This document shows, piece after piece, positions 15,207 to 25,100 of a stretch of 64,000 bases of DNA (the first letter of the stretch is position 1; the number at the start of each line of letters is the position of its first letter). A program made the position numbers and the translations under genes. The DNA lies in contig NZ_RCCE01000002.1 of the NCBI RefSeq assembly GCF_003663885.1, forward strand, positions 62,001 to 126,000. Reading direction: 5' to 3'. The notes beneath the pieces were generated by a model. That model saw only the letters and a program-made list of their open reading frames with translations, searched no databases and was not told where the DNA came from. Origin of the DNA: Litoreibacter meonggei (lineage in GTDB: Bacteria > Pseudomonadota > Alphaproteobacteria > Rhodobacterales > Rhodobacteraceae).

Positions 15207-16970
15207 ATGAACAGGTTCGTAATGGCCGTGACAGCCGCAGTTTTGGCAACAGGCGTTGCCCATGCGGAAGTCACCGAAGAAATGCTTCTGAACGACACAG
15301 CAACCACGGGCGACGTCCTGACAAACGGTATGGGGCGACATCTGCAACGCTACTCGCCGCTGGACACGCTGAACAAGGACAACGTCAAAAACCTGCTGCC
15401 GGCTTGGGCGTTCTCGCTTGGCGGCGAAAAGCAGCGTGGGCAGGAAACCCAGCCGCTGGTGCATGACGGCGTAATGTATATCACCGGCTCATATTCGCGC
15501 ATGTATGCGATTGACGTGAAGACCGGCCAAGAGCTGTGGCAGTACGACGCCCGCCTTCCCGAAGGCATCCTGCCGTGCTGTGACGTGGTAAACCGCGGGG
15601 CCGCAATCTATGGCGACAACATTTATTTCGGCACGCTGGACGCGCGGATGGTTGCCCTGAACGCCAAAACGGGCGACGTGGTCTGGAACAAGAAAATCGC
15701 CGACTATAAAGCCGGCTACAGCTATACCGCCGCGCCTTTGGTCGTTAGAGGCCTTGTGATTACCGGCAACTCCGGCGGCGAGTTCGGTATCGTTGGTGAG
15801 GTTCAAGCACGTGACGCCGAGACTGGCGATCTGGTCTGGACGCGCCCCGTAATCGAGGGTCACATGGGGACGCTGAACGGCGAAGAAAGCACCATGACCG
15901 GCGAGTTGAACGCGACTTGGCCGGGCGACATGTGGAAAACCGGCGGTGGCGCGACCTGGCTTGGAGGCTCGTATGACGCTGACACCGATACACTGGTCTT
16001 TGGCGCAGGCAACCCTGCCCCATGGAACAGCCATTTACGCAATGCTGGCACGCCTGTTGATGGCAACGCGGGCGACAATCTGTACGCAGCTTCGCGCATC
16101 GGCATCGACCCGGCAAACGGCGAGATCAAATGGCATTTCCAGACCACACCTCGCGAGGGTTGGGACTATGATGGCGTGAACGAAGTGGTGGCCTACAGCG
16201 ACCGCTCCGGTAACAAGCGTTGGGCCACAGCTGACCGCAATGGCTTCTTTTACGTGCTGAACCGCGAGGACGGCAAGTTCGTCTCGGCCGTACCGTTCGT
16301 GAAGGATATTTCGTGGGCTGACGGCATCGACGAGACCGGTCGCCCTATCTTCAACGAAGCCAACCGTCCGGGCAATCCGGCGGACGCGGCAGACGGCAAG
16401 AAGGGCGAAGTTGTCTTTGCCTCTCCGTCCTTCCTTGGTGGCAAGAACTGGATGCCAATGGCACACTCACCCAAGACGGGCCTGTTCTACGTGCCATCTA
16501 ACGAGTGGGGCATGGATATCTGGAACGAGCCCATCACCTACAAGAAAGGGGCTGCGTATCTTGGGTCCGGGTTCACTATCAAACCGAATTACGAAGACCA
16601 CATCGGCAGCCTGAAAGCCATAGACCCCGACACGGGCGAAACCAAATGGGAGTTCAAAAACGACGCTCCGCTTTGGGGTGGCGTGATGACAACCGCGGGT
16701 GGGTTGGTGTTCACCGGCACCCCTGAAGGCAAGTTCATCGCCTTCGACGACGAGACCGGCGAAGAGCTGTGGTCGTTCCAAACCGGCTCCGGCGTCATTG
16801 GCCAGCCAATCACCTGGGAGCAAGACGGCGAACAATACGTCACCGTCATCTCCGGATGGGGTGGTGCCGTTCCGCTTTGGGGTGGTGAAGTTGCCAAGAA
16901 GGTAAATTACCTGAACCAAGGCGGCCTGCTATGGACATTCCGTTTGCCAGCGCAGCTTGCAGCCAATTAA
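15207..16970 (+). CDS. PQQ-dependent alcohol dehydrogenase, predicted lanthanide type (PedH/ExaF-like)
   Basis: 587 residues from the ATG at 15207, set by an AGGGAGGA site and a signal peptide ([16 protein letters not shown]); an upstream start at 15072 is rejected. It is an eight-bladed quinoprotein with W-motif repeats ([52 protein letters not shown]). The vicinal cysteine pair C124-C125 (PCCDVVNRG) contacts PQQ. The catalytic aspartate D320 in GWDYDGVNE is followed two residues later by D322, the extra carboxylate that marks lanthanide-dependent XoxF/PedH/ExaF enzymes; Ca-dependent MxaF/ExaA/PedE lack it. The enzyme oxidises primary alcohols in the periplasm and reduces cytochrome c. The PedF/PedC neighbours favour the ethanol-type family over methanol-type XoxF. 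A strong terminator follows. Confidence 0.92.
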   Translation: MNRFVMAVTAAVLATGVAHAEVTEEMLLNDTATTGDVLTNGMGRHLQRYSPLDTLNKDNVKNLLPAWAFSLGGEKQRGQETQPLVHDGVMYITGSYSRMYAIDVKTGQELWQYDARLPEGILPCCDVVNRGAAIYGDNIYFGTLDARMVALNAKTGDVVWNKKIADYKAGYSYTAAPLVVRGLVITGNSGGEFGIVGEVQARDAETGDLVWTRPVIEGHMGTLNGEESTMTGELNATWPGDMWKTGGGATWLGGSYDADTDTLVFGAGNPAPWNSHLRNAGTPVDGNAGDNLYAASRIGIDPANGEIKWHFQTTPREGWDYDGVNEVVAYSDRSGNKRWATADRNGFFYVLNREDGKFVSAVPFVKDISWADGIDETGRPIFNEANRPGNPADAADGKKGEVVFASPSFLGGKNWMPMAHSPKTGLFYVPSNEWGMDIWNEPITYKKGAAYLGSGFTIKPNYEDHIGSLKAIDPDTGETKWEFKNDAPLWGGVMTTAGGLVFTGTPEGKFIAFDDETGEELWSFQTGSGVIGQPITWEQDGEQYVTVISGWGGAVPLWGGEVAKKVNYLNQGGLLWTFRLPAQLAAN

Positions 16971-16989
16971 TTCTGTAAAAGAGCACTGG

Positions 16990-17022
16990 GCGCCCCCTTT
17001 TCGCAAGGGGGCGCTTTCTTTT
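16990..17022 (+). terminator. Rho-independent terminator of the quinoprotein gene
   Basis: A perfect 10-bp stem, GCGCCCCCTT (16990-16999) with AAGGGGGCGC (17005-17014), has a 5-nt loop and is followed by TTTCTTTT. It lies 20 bp after the dehydrogenase stop. Confidence 0.9.
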
Positions 17023-17073
17023 GATACTAAGACCTTTTGGCAAGTGACCAAGCCCGTGCCGCCGCGCTATTGT

Positions 17074-17781
17074 ATGGCCATGGAACCACATAGCCTGCCG
17101 TCTTCCGATCCATCCAAATCGCAACTCCCGCAAGGCTGGGCGTTGATCATTGATGATCACCCGCTGTTCTGCGATGCGTTGGAACTCACGTTGAAATCCG
17201 TCGCTGACTTCAGCGAAGTTGTCACAGCAGATTGCCTTGAAGCAGCGTTGCAGCGACTCGACGGTCAAACTCCGCCTACGCTGATCCTACTAGATCTCAA
17301 CCTGCCGGATGTGAGTGGTCTTGACGGGTTGATGCGCCTCAAACGAAGCGCCGAGAAATCCCCTATCGTTATTGTGTCTTCGATGACCGACAACTCGATC
17401 ATTAACGGGGCTATCGTGGCTGGTGCATCGGGGTTTGTTCCCAAGCATAGCCGCAGGTCGGTCTTCAAAGAAGCAATCGAGCATATCGCGCATGGTGGCA
17501 TCTACAAACCTTCGGGTTTCGTGGAAGGGAATGCGTCGGAAGAAATCGGCGAGACGGTGTCGCGCATGTCATCTTTGACCAATCAACAGGCCCGCATTCT
17601 TGAGCTGATTTGCGAGGGCAAATTGAACAAGCAAATTGCGTATGATCTATCGATTGCCGAGACCACGGTAAAAGCGCATGTGACTGCAATCATGCGCAAA
17701 CTGGGTGTGCAAAGCAGGACACAAGCCGTATTGGTTGCGCAAGACGCCAAGTTCGCCAGAGTCTTGCCAAGCTCTCACTGA
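17074..17781 (+). CDS. LuxR/NarL-family response regulator
   Basis: About 235 residues from the ATG at 17074; the ATG at 17080 is equally possible, and an upstream frame to 16957 would run through the terminator. The receiver domain has ALIIDDHP and the phospho-acceptor aspartate in LILLDLNLPD (about residue 74). The LuxR HTH near the C-terminus reads LTNQQARILELICEGKLNKQIAYDLSIAETTVKAHVTAIM in full, of which the NKQIAYDLSIAETTVKAHVT part is the DNA-binding helix pair. It resembles AgmR/EraR/ErdR-type regulators of PQQ alcohol oxidation in pseudomonads. Together with the hybrid kinase downstream it is the best candidate activator of this locus. Confidence 0.9.
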   Translation: MAMEPHSLPSSDPSKSQLPQGWALIIDDHPLFCDALELTLKSVADFSEVVTADCLEAALQRLDGQTPPTLILLDLNLPDVSGLDGLMRLKRSAEKSPIVIVSSMTDNSIINGAIVAGASGFVPKHSRRSVFKEAIEHIAHGGIYKPSGFVEGNASEEIGETVSRMSSLTNQQARILELICEGKLNKQIAYDLSIAETTVKAHVTAIMRKLGVQSRTQAVLVAQDAKFARVLPSSH

Positions 17782-17818
17782 GCGCCCTATTCTGGAGGCG
17801 CAGGGAGAATAATTCACA

Positions 17819-19009
17819 ATGTTGGCTGATGGTGGTGGGACTGACAAAGTAACCGCGGTGGACGAGCATGCTCGCTCGGGCATTCTCTGCACGGCACAAG
17901 TGCCGTGGACGAACACATCCCCCGCGACTCAAATTAAGAAAGACTTAGGCACGATGCCGTTCAGCGTCGTCGCCCTCTTCATCACCCCGCGCGCTGATTT
18001 TGCGGGCGTGGTCGCAGAGGCCGAAAGATGCTTTCCTGACACCGACGTGTTGGCCTGCACCACTGCCGGCGAGATTGGAAGCACCGGTTATGACGAGGGT
18101 CTAATTGTCGCGATCGGCTTTCCCAAGGCTGGGTTCTGCACAAAATCTTTGTTGATTGAGGGCATCCAAGACCTCAACGCGCAGCCTGTTATTGATCGTA
18201 TCGCGCTGGAGCGTATCGCTTTGCAAGATCGCAATGCCGATATGGAGAATGGCTTTGCTTTTCTTGTCGTGGACGGGCTGTCGCTGAGCGAGGACACCTT
18301 GGCGGCGACTATTGCCCCTGCCCTGCGCGAAATGCCAATTTTCGGGGGATCAGCAGGTGACGGAATTGACTTCGCCGAAACGCTCGTGGCGCTAAACGGG
18401 AAGATTGCCCGAAATGCCGCCGTGTTGACCTTGATGAGAAGTCGGCACAAGGCTCGCGTTTTCAGCCTAGACCACCTCGTGCCTACAGAACGGCAGATGG
18501 TGGTGACTGAAGCCGACCCGGATCGGCGCATCGTGAAATCCATCAATGCCGAGCCCGCCGCCCGCGAATATGCGCGAATTGTTGGCAAAGACCCAGAGCA
18601 GCTTGATCGCTTCACCTTCGCCTCGCATCCAGTTGTGGTTCGGATCGGGGGCACCCATCATGTTCGTGCAATCCAGCAAGTGAACGACGCAGGCGAGTTG
18701 GTGTTCTTCTCGGCTATCGACGAAGGCATGGTGCTAACGGTAGCCAAGCCGGACAACATGGCGGAACACTTGCGCCGCAAAATGGAAGAACTTTCGGAAG
18801 ATGGCCCACCTGCAAACATAATCGGGTGTGACTGCATCTTGCGGCGGATCGAAGCCGAGCAAACGCAGATGAGCCGTGAGCTTTCCGAAATCCTATCGTC
18901 CCACCGCGTGACGGGGTTTTCCACATATGGAGAGCAAATAGGCCCGCTCCACGTCAATCACACAATGAGCGGCGTTGCATTCTATCACACCGAGCCAACG
19001 TCGGAGTGA
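17819..19009 (+). CDS. FIST-domain sensor protein (NosP-like)
   Basis: 396 residues with FIST N and FIST C domains: FSVVALFITPRADFAGVVAE and DTDVLACTTAGEIGSTGYDEG in the first, AVLTLMRSRHKARVFSLDHLVPTE at the junction, and FSTYGEQIGPLHVNHTM at the end of the second. There is no signal peptide or membrane segment, so it is cytoplasmic. FIST proteins bind small ligands. NosP, the best known, is a haem-based NO sensor that controls the kinase NahK. The next gene (6 bp away) is a NahK/ErcS'-type kinase, which makes this a cognate pair. Whether this protein binds haem cannot be told from the sequence. Confidence 0.88.
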   Translation: MLADGGGTDKVTAVDEHARSGILCTAQVPWTNTSPATQIKKDLGTMPFSVVALFITPRADFAGVVAEAERCFPDTDVLACTTAGEIGSTGYDEGLIVAIGFPKAGFCTKSLLIEGIQDLNAQPVIDRIALERIALQDRNADMENGFAFLVVDGLSLSEDTLAATIAPALREMPIFGGSAGDGIDFAETLVALNGKIARNAAVLTLMRSRHKARVFSLDHLVPTERQMVVTEADPDRRIVKSINAEPAAREYARIVGKDPEQLDRFTFASHPVVVRIGGTHHVRAIQQVNDAGELVFFSAIDEGMVLTVAKPDNMAEHLRRKMEELSEDGPPANIIGCDCILRRIEAEQTQMSRELSEILSSHRVTGFSTYGEQIGPLHVNHTMSGVAFYHTEPTSE

Positions 19010-19015
19010 CCGCAC

Positions 19016-21226
19016 ATGTCCTTGATTAATCCGGCCGATTCAGTCGAACGCCAGAACGAAAAACTGCTGCAGATTGCCCAATCCTTGATGCGTCGCGTGG
19101 AGCAAAAGAACGAGCAATCCGGTCTCGCCTACCAACAGTTTGAACGCGCCGCATTGCTGGAAACCCAAGTGCGCGAGCGGACGCGGGAATTGGAACGCAC
19201 ACTAGATTTGTTGCAAGATTCGAACGCCCGCCTCGAAGTCGCGAATTTTGAGACGGAAACGGCACGCTCCAACCTGACTGAGGCGCTTGAAACGATCAAC
19301 GAGGGGTTTGCGCTGTTTGACACGAACGACCGGTTGGTTCTGTCTAACAGCCGGTTTTGCCGCGATCTTGTGGATGTTGAAGCCCGCCTCGTCGAGGGTC
19401 TGTCCTTCCGGGACTATGTCTCGCTGATTTCTGGAAGCCGTTTTCTTGCGCTGCCCGAAGATATCCAGCCTACCGATTGGGCCACGCAACGTATGCAGCG
19501 TCACGGCGACGAACATGTGGTGTTCAACGTCCGCCTCCTGTGGGACCGCTGGTTGCAGGTCAGTGAGCATCGCACGTCGCGTGGTGGCACTGTCATCTTG
19601 CAAACCGATGTGACCGACATCATCAGGATGGAGCGCCAAGAGCGCGACAAGATGCGCGATCAGCAAGCCAAGATGTTGCAAGCCACTCTGGATCATCTCA
19701 ATCAGGGTGTTTGCATTTTTGACCACAACCAACTTCTTGTCGGGTGGAACAAGAAGATGGACGGAATGCTCGCCCCGCCCCGCAGACGCGCCGCGATTGG
19801 CATGGAGTTTGCCACGCTACTGGACCGGTTGCGCGATGATCTGATCTTTCACGACGGATTTGATGCCGAACACCTGAGCATGTGGGCTGATCGCTCAATC
19901 AGACGTCGTCCGATGGCCTTTGAAGTGAGCCGCGCCAGTGGTCAAATATTCAACGTCTTTGCACAAGAGATGCCCGACCGCGGCTTTGTGATCAGCTTCA
20001 CAGATGTCTCTGCCGAACGCGAAACCGCGCGCGCACTCTACGAAATGAACGAGTTTCTGGAGCGGCGCGTGCAAGACCGGACGCAAGAGTTGGGTGTAGC
20101 CCTTGAAGAAGCTGAACGCGCGAACGCTTCCAAAAGCCGCTTTGTCGCGGCGGCAAGCCATGACCTGCTGCAACCGCTATCGGCGGCGAAGCTCTTCATT
20201 TCGTCATTGCCGGACAAAGTCGACAGCCCCGATGCCCTTGAGGTCATAGCCAAAACCGAGACCGCCTTGATAGGGGCCGAACAAATCATCGAAGCCCTGC
20301 TCGACATCTCCAAGCTCGACGCAGGAAAAGCCGTGTTCAATGTTCAGCAACTTGGCCTGTCGCGGATATTCGGACCGTTGCGCGATGAGTTGTCACCGCT
20401 GGCGGCGAAGAAAGGCATCGAACTGCGTATAGTGGATAGTGACCTGACGGTTCGAAGCGATCCCGGCTATCTGCGGCGGATCATCCAAAACCTCGTGTCC
20501 AACGCCATCCGTTACACCGATCAAGGCCGGGTATTGCTGGGTGTTCGCCGTGTCGGAAACTGCGCGAAGATTGAAGTCTGGGACACAGGGCGGGGCATTC
20601 CGGAAAGCGATCAGCGCACCATCTTTCAGGAGTTCCACCGGTTGGACGCAGTCAGTTCAGAGGCAGGACTTGGATTGGGTTTGGCTATTGTGGAACGCGC
20701 CTGCAAGGGGCTGGAGCACGAATTGAACCTCTGGTCACAACCCGATATCGGCAGTTGTTTTTCGGTCATCGTTCCCCTTGATGACGCCGAGAACACCCAC
20801 CCAGCGCAGCAAATACCAACGTCGCGTCACGGCAAGAAAAACCTTCATGGCTTACTGTTGATGTTGGTCGAAAACGATCCACAACTCGCAACCGCTATGA
20901 CGATGATGATCGAAGGTCACGGAGCATCGGTCATCCATGCCCACAGTGCCGAGGAGGCCATTGCGCTGCTTCAAGAGATTGAGTTGGTGCCTGATGCGAT
21001 GCTCTTGGATTACCATTTAGGATCGGGGCAAACAGGCACCGAATTTTACGAGGCGATGTCAAATATCTACCCCGAAATCCCCACGGCCATCGTTTCCGCA
21101 AACCGCTCGAAAGAGCTGAAAGATACCTGCAAACGCCTTTCGCTGCGCCTCTTGGAAAAGCCAATCAACACGGACAGCTTGCAGGGCTTTCTCGATCAAA
21201 TCCCGTTGGCACAATACGTGGACTAA
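19016..21226 (+). CDS. Hybrid sensor histidine kinase (NahK/ErcS'-like)
   Basis: 736 residues, soluble. Domains in order: coiled coil with ERTRELERTLDLLQDSN (residues ~45-85), two PAS domains with PAS-7 character (ETINEGFALFDTNDRLVLSN ~90-210 and DHLNQGVCIFDHNQLLVGWN ~225-340), a second coiled coil, HisKA with H382 in ASHDLLQPL, HATPase (NLVSNAIRYT, DTGRGIP, GLGLGLAIVERA) and a C-terminal receiver with D665 in MLLDYHLG. The layout matches the NahK/ErcS' kinases. In Pseudomonas ErcS' belongs to the regulatory cascade of PQQ ethanol oxidation, and NahK answers to the FIST protein NosP. The phosphoryl target is probably the response regulator at 17074 (inference). Confidence 0.9.
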   Translation: MSLINPADSVERQNEKLLQIAQSLMRRVEQKNEQSGLAYQQFERAALLETQVRERTRELERTLDLLQDSNARLEVANFETETARSNLTEALETINEGFALFDTNDRLVLSNSRFCRDLVDVEARLVEGLSFRDYVSLISGSRFLALPEDIQPTDWATQRMQRHGDEHVVFNVRLLWDRWLQVSEHRTSRGGTVILQTDVTDIIRMERQERDKMRDQQAKMLQATLDHLNQGVCIFDHNQLLVGWNKKMDGMLAPPRRRAAIGMEFATLLDRLRDDLIFHDGFDAEHLSMWADRSIRRRPMAFEVSRASGQIFNVFAQEMPDRGFVISFTDVSAERETARALYEMNEFLERRVQDRTQELGVALEEAERANASKSRFVAAASHDLLQPLSAAKLFISSLPDKVDSPDALEVIAKTETALIGAEQIIEALLDISKLDAGKAVFNVQQLGLSRIFGPLRDELSPLAAKKGIELRIVDSDLTVRSDPGYLRRIIQNLVSNAIRYTDQGRVLLGVRRVGNCAKIEVWDTGRGIPESDQRTIFQEFHRLDAVSSEAGLGLGLAIVERACKGLEHELNLWSQPDIGSCFSVIVPLDDAENTHPAQQIPTSRHGKKNLHGLLLMLVENDPQLATAMTMMIEGHGASVIHAHSAEEAIALLQEIELVPDAMLLDYHLGSGQTGTEFYEAMSNIYPEIPTAIVSANRSKELKDTCKRLSLRLLEKPINTDSLQGFLDQIPLAQYVD

Positions 21227-21243
21227 CTAACCTTTCGAGACCC

Positions 21244-22050
21244 TTAAGCGTCGCGTTCCATGATCCACTCGACCTCCGGTGCCGCAACGAAGCGCCACTT
21301 GCGTAAGGGTCCCGCCATCACGTTTAGGTAATACATCTCGAACCCGTATGGTGCGCCGCAAGGATGATGGCCGCGTGGAACCAGAACCACATCCCCATCC
21401 GCCACGGCCATGGTTTCGTTCAGCTGCCCGTCATCGGTATAGACGCGCTGGATGCCAAACCCGTCAGCGGGGTCGAGACGGTGATAATAGGTCTCTTCAA
21501 GATAGGTGATCCGCGGATAGTCATCTTCGTCATGGCGGTGGCTAGGATAGGACGACCAGTGCCCGGCTGGTGTGAATACTTCGGTCACCAGCAAACTATC
21601 CGCGTAATCCTCGTTCTCCATCGCAATGTTGTTGATGTGGCGCGTATTGGTGCCTTTGCCACGCTCGGTTAGGGTAATTCCATCCGGCCCGATCCGGCGT
21701 GCCTCGTGCCCACCACGTCCGGGCGCGTTACAAACAGCGATGGTGCAATCGGTCTCAGCAACGACCGCCCACTCGGAGCCGTTGGGCAGATAGAGGCAAT
21801 GTGGTGGCGTCTTCTCGAACACGTTCATCCGGTCGCCCAGAACACCCCAATCCTGCCCCGCCCCTTGTATGGCGGCCTTGCCTTCGACCATGACGAGTAT
21901 GACTTCTCGATCGCCTGTGGCCTCTGACGCACTTTCCCCGGCGCGCAGCCGGTATAGAGAGAACCCCACATAGCGCCATCCCGCCGTTTCAGGCGTAATC
22001 TCGTGAACCTTGCCGTGTGTTCCAAATGGTTTGCGCTGAAGGTCTGCCAT
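21244..22050 (-). CDS. iolB: 5-deoxy-glucuronate isomerase
   Basis: 268 residues matching IolB over the whole length: a bicupin with ITPETAGWRYVGFSLYRLRAGE at the N-terminus. The metal-binding C-terminal cupin has YPSHRHDEDDYPRITYLEETYYHRL, with the His-His-Glu ligands, and LVPRGHHPCGAPYGFEMYYLN. It isomerises 5-deoxy-glucuronate to 2-deoxy-5-keto-gluconate in myo-inositol catabolism. No other iol gene is in the window, so it is either an orphan or separated from the rest. It ends 17 bp from the convergent kinase gene and lies about 60 bp downstream of tamB. Confidence 0.93.
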   Translation of the reverse strand: MADLQRKPFGTHGKVHEITPETAGWRYVGFSLYRLRAGESASEATGDREVILVMVEGKAAIQGAGQDWGVLGDRMNVFEKTPPHCLYLPNGSEWAVVAETDCTIAVCNAPGRGGHEARRIGPDGITLTERGKGTNTRHINNIAMENEDYADSLLVTEVFTPAGHWSSYPSHRHDEDDYPRITYLEETYYHRLDPADGFGIQRVYTDDGQLNETMAVADGDVVLVPRGHHPCGAPYGFEMYYLNVMAGPLRKWRFVAAPEVEWIMERDA

Positions 22051-22112
22051 ATTAGTGGTCTTTCCATTGTTGAGTTGCTTGGATCACACGTTAAACGCCG
22101 ACAAACCTCGAC

Positions 22113-25100
22113 CTAGTAATCCCTTTCGAAGAACACGCCGATCCCCGTATCGCCATCGCTACTTAGTCGACCGCGGACGGTCACGGATGGACTCACTTCA
22201 AGGTTTAGATTTATCTGGCTTTCACCGTCACTTTTGACCGTGACATCCGTATACACGTTATCCGAAATGTATTTGCCAGCCTTGGCTTGTGTATTGCCGT
22301 CTGCATCTATCCCGATATCCAGGTCATCCACGCCAAGGTTTTCGCGTAGATCTTCGGTCAGGCTGGTGCCTCCGCGTCCGGAGAGCGTTCGCACAGCGAG
22401 GGCCAGTTGCACCGCCTGAAACGCTGAAATCTGGGTTGCCTCACGCCCGAACAGTAGCAAAGACAGGGCCTCTTCCTCAGGCAATTCCGGCGACGAGATC
22501 ACGGTAAGTTCCGGCTCTGACGCCAAGCCTTCCAGCAGCAATCCGACAGTCACGTCCTCAACTTCGGAATTCGCAGCAAAACGGATCACAGGGTCGAAGC
22601 CCCCGCGCATCCGTACAGATCCTTCGGTCAACACCAGCCGCCGTCCTAAAAGGTCAAGGCGTCCACGGATCAAATCAAAGCCGCCAACAGGACTCACATC
22701 ATTTGTGGTTCCAGTGAGCCGCAACGTGCCGCCCAGCTCTGCATCAAGCCCTCGTCCCCGTACAAACAAGCGGCTCGGAACACGCAAGGTCAGATCCAGC
22801 GGGAATCCTGGCAACGTCGCGTTACCTGCCTTACCTTCTTGTTCCAAGCCCGCGAATCGCAACGTGCGACGGACGCCTTGCGTAGGGTTCAGGTGGCGTA
22901 ACCCTTCCAGTGCGGAATAGGATGGGCCAATCTGCGGAATTCTAATTTCTGCGGTCTCAACATCAATGACCCCACCGATCGTCGCGCCACCAAGCAACGG
23001 CCCGTTAACAGTTAAGCGCCCCCCGAGAGTGGTTTCAAATAGAGACGCATCGCGCAAAGTAAGACCCAGCAGTTCGCTGCTCAACCGGGCTGAGTATGGC
23101 GAGGCCAAAGACACAGGGCCGGTCAGGGTTATTTTACCGCCGGTGGACAGGTTGGCGTTGAATGATAATTGTGCTCGTCCGCCCGCCAATTGCGCCTGCC
23201 CATTGATCTGGTTGAGCGAAACTCTCTGTGAAGGAATAGACAAACGCCCCTCCGAAACCGCGAGTTGCCCAGAGACAGACTGCAATGTCGGCGGCCCGTT
23301 CACCTGAAGATCAAAGCGCGTGAGCCCCGTCAAATTTTGCCCCTTCAAACGGGCATTGACCAACGCCAGCGGCGCGGTTCCGTTCAACGCAACCGCGACC
23401 GTTGAAAAATCCTCTGCGACACGGCCATTTGCTGTTGCAGCGACGCCGCCCGGCCCTTGGCCTGACGCATCGACCACCCAGAACGCTTGCTGTTTTACAG
23501 CTGTGCCTGATAGTTTGGCGGCTCCGGGGAAGTCCGGGACAACCACACCTAAGTTGGCCACGGCAATCTGGTAGTTCAGCTGCCCGTTTTGTGGCCCGAA
23601 GTTACCGTCCACTTTTGCATTCAGGCCCGAACCGTCCAAGGCTAGCCTTCGGATGCTCACCATGCCGCCAGCATCGCGTGCGGCTGACAAGTCAAACCGT
23701 GTGGTCCCACGCAGCAGCGGCTCCAGCGTCGGCTGCCCGAACGTGACCGACACAGTTTTGCCGTCGGCCGTCACATCAAAACTACCTTTCGTGACGTCGG
23801 CTTTGCCCTCGGCACTGACTTCCGCTGCGCCTGACAAGCTACGACCCGCAATTTGTGAAAAGACCGACAAGCGCTCTACAGTCGCATCTACGGACCCATC
23901 AACTAGTGGCTTCGCGTCTGCGAAGCCACTCACCGTGCCACGATAACGCGCTTGGGTAACACCGGGCAACGCGGCGTCGGCTGCGATAGTCCAAATGTCA
24001 CCGTTCTGGCGTGCCTCTACCGTAAGCTCTGCTGCCCCGCTAAGATCCGGCAAGGATTTTGAAACATCCGGCAACTTAACGCGAAGCGCGACAACACTCC
24101 CGTCAGAACGCAGGGTGGCTGATGCCTCGATACTTGCCTGATCGGTTGCAACGCGCACTGGGTCAGCACGCACCCCGTTTTCGTCGCGTCGCAGCCCTAG
24201 AGTTAACGCCCCCTCGCCCAACAGAAGGGGGTCGAGCTGTGGAATTCCCGTCGCAAGGCTACGGGTCGTTCCGTCAAATCCAAGATCTAGAATGCCGGTC
24301 AAGGGCTCCACCGAGCCGGTGATCGCCAAATCCGCTTTGCCAGATAAATCTATGCCCGCGAGATCAGCAAAGCGGGACAAGTCCTGCGCTGCCAATTGCA
24401 ACTCAGGCGTCACCGTGATCGCTTCAATATTGTTGGAAACATCAACAACCAAATCACCGCTCAAGCCGTAGTTACTTCCCGAAAGATCGATGTCGCGTAA
24501 ACTAAGGTCGCCGCCTTGCGCCCAATCAAAAAACAATCCGCCACGCACCCGTTCTCCCACAGCGCGCGCAAGGGCCGCATCTTGTAGTGCTATGCCCTCG
24601 GCCTCAATCTCCAACTCGCCGTCAACGCTTTCGCTAGCCCGTCCAATTGTGCCCGCAGCGTTGAATTGCGCCAACTGCAACCGCTGCCCCGCTTGTTCCA
24701 AACCAACGACGCGCCCCATAACTTGCCACGCCTCGCCAGCCTCGGCGTCGAAACTCCCGAAAAGTTCCGCTCGTTCAATCGACGTGTCCGGCCCTGAGAT
24801 TGGCAATACAACTGTGTCGCCCTGTGGTGGCACGATGGCACCATCCAGTTTCAATTTACGCGGCCAGCCGTCCGCACCAATCTCGGCGGATCCCTCAATC
24901 TGCAGTGCTGCGGTATTAAGGTTTAGGTTGTTAAGTTTGATGCCGCCGTCGACAGACCGGCCCCCAAGGGCGATCAGCCGAACGTCATTGCCAAGGAATT
25001 CGGCGAATTCCGGCACGAACACGGGTGCCACATCTCCTTTCAAATCTACGGCAAAACCAGTCCCGCCCTCGGCATCGGACTTGACCTCCACAAGCCCTTG

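Noticed and set aside
21244-22050. Myo-inositol catabolic operon
   Set aside because: Only iolB is present; neighbours are a histidine kinase and tamB.
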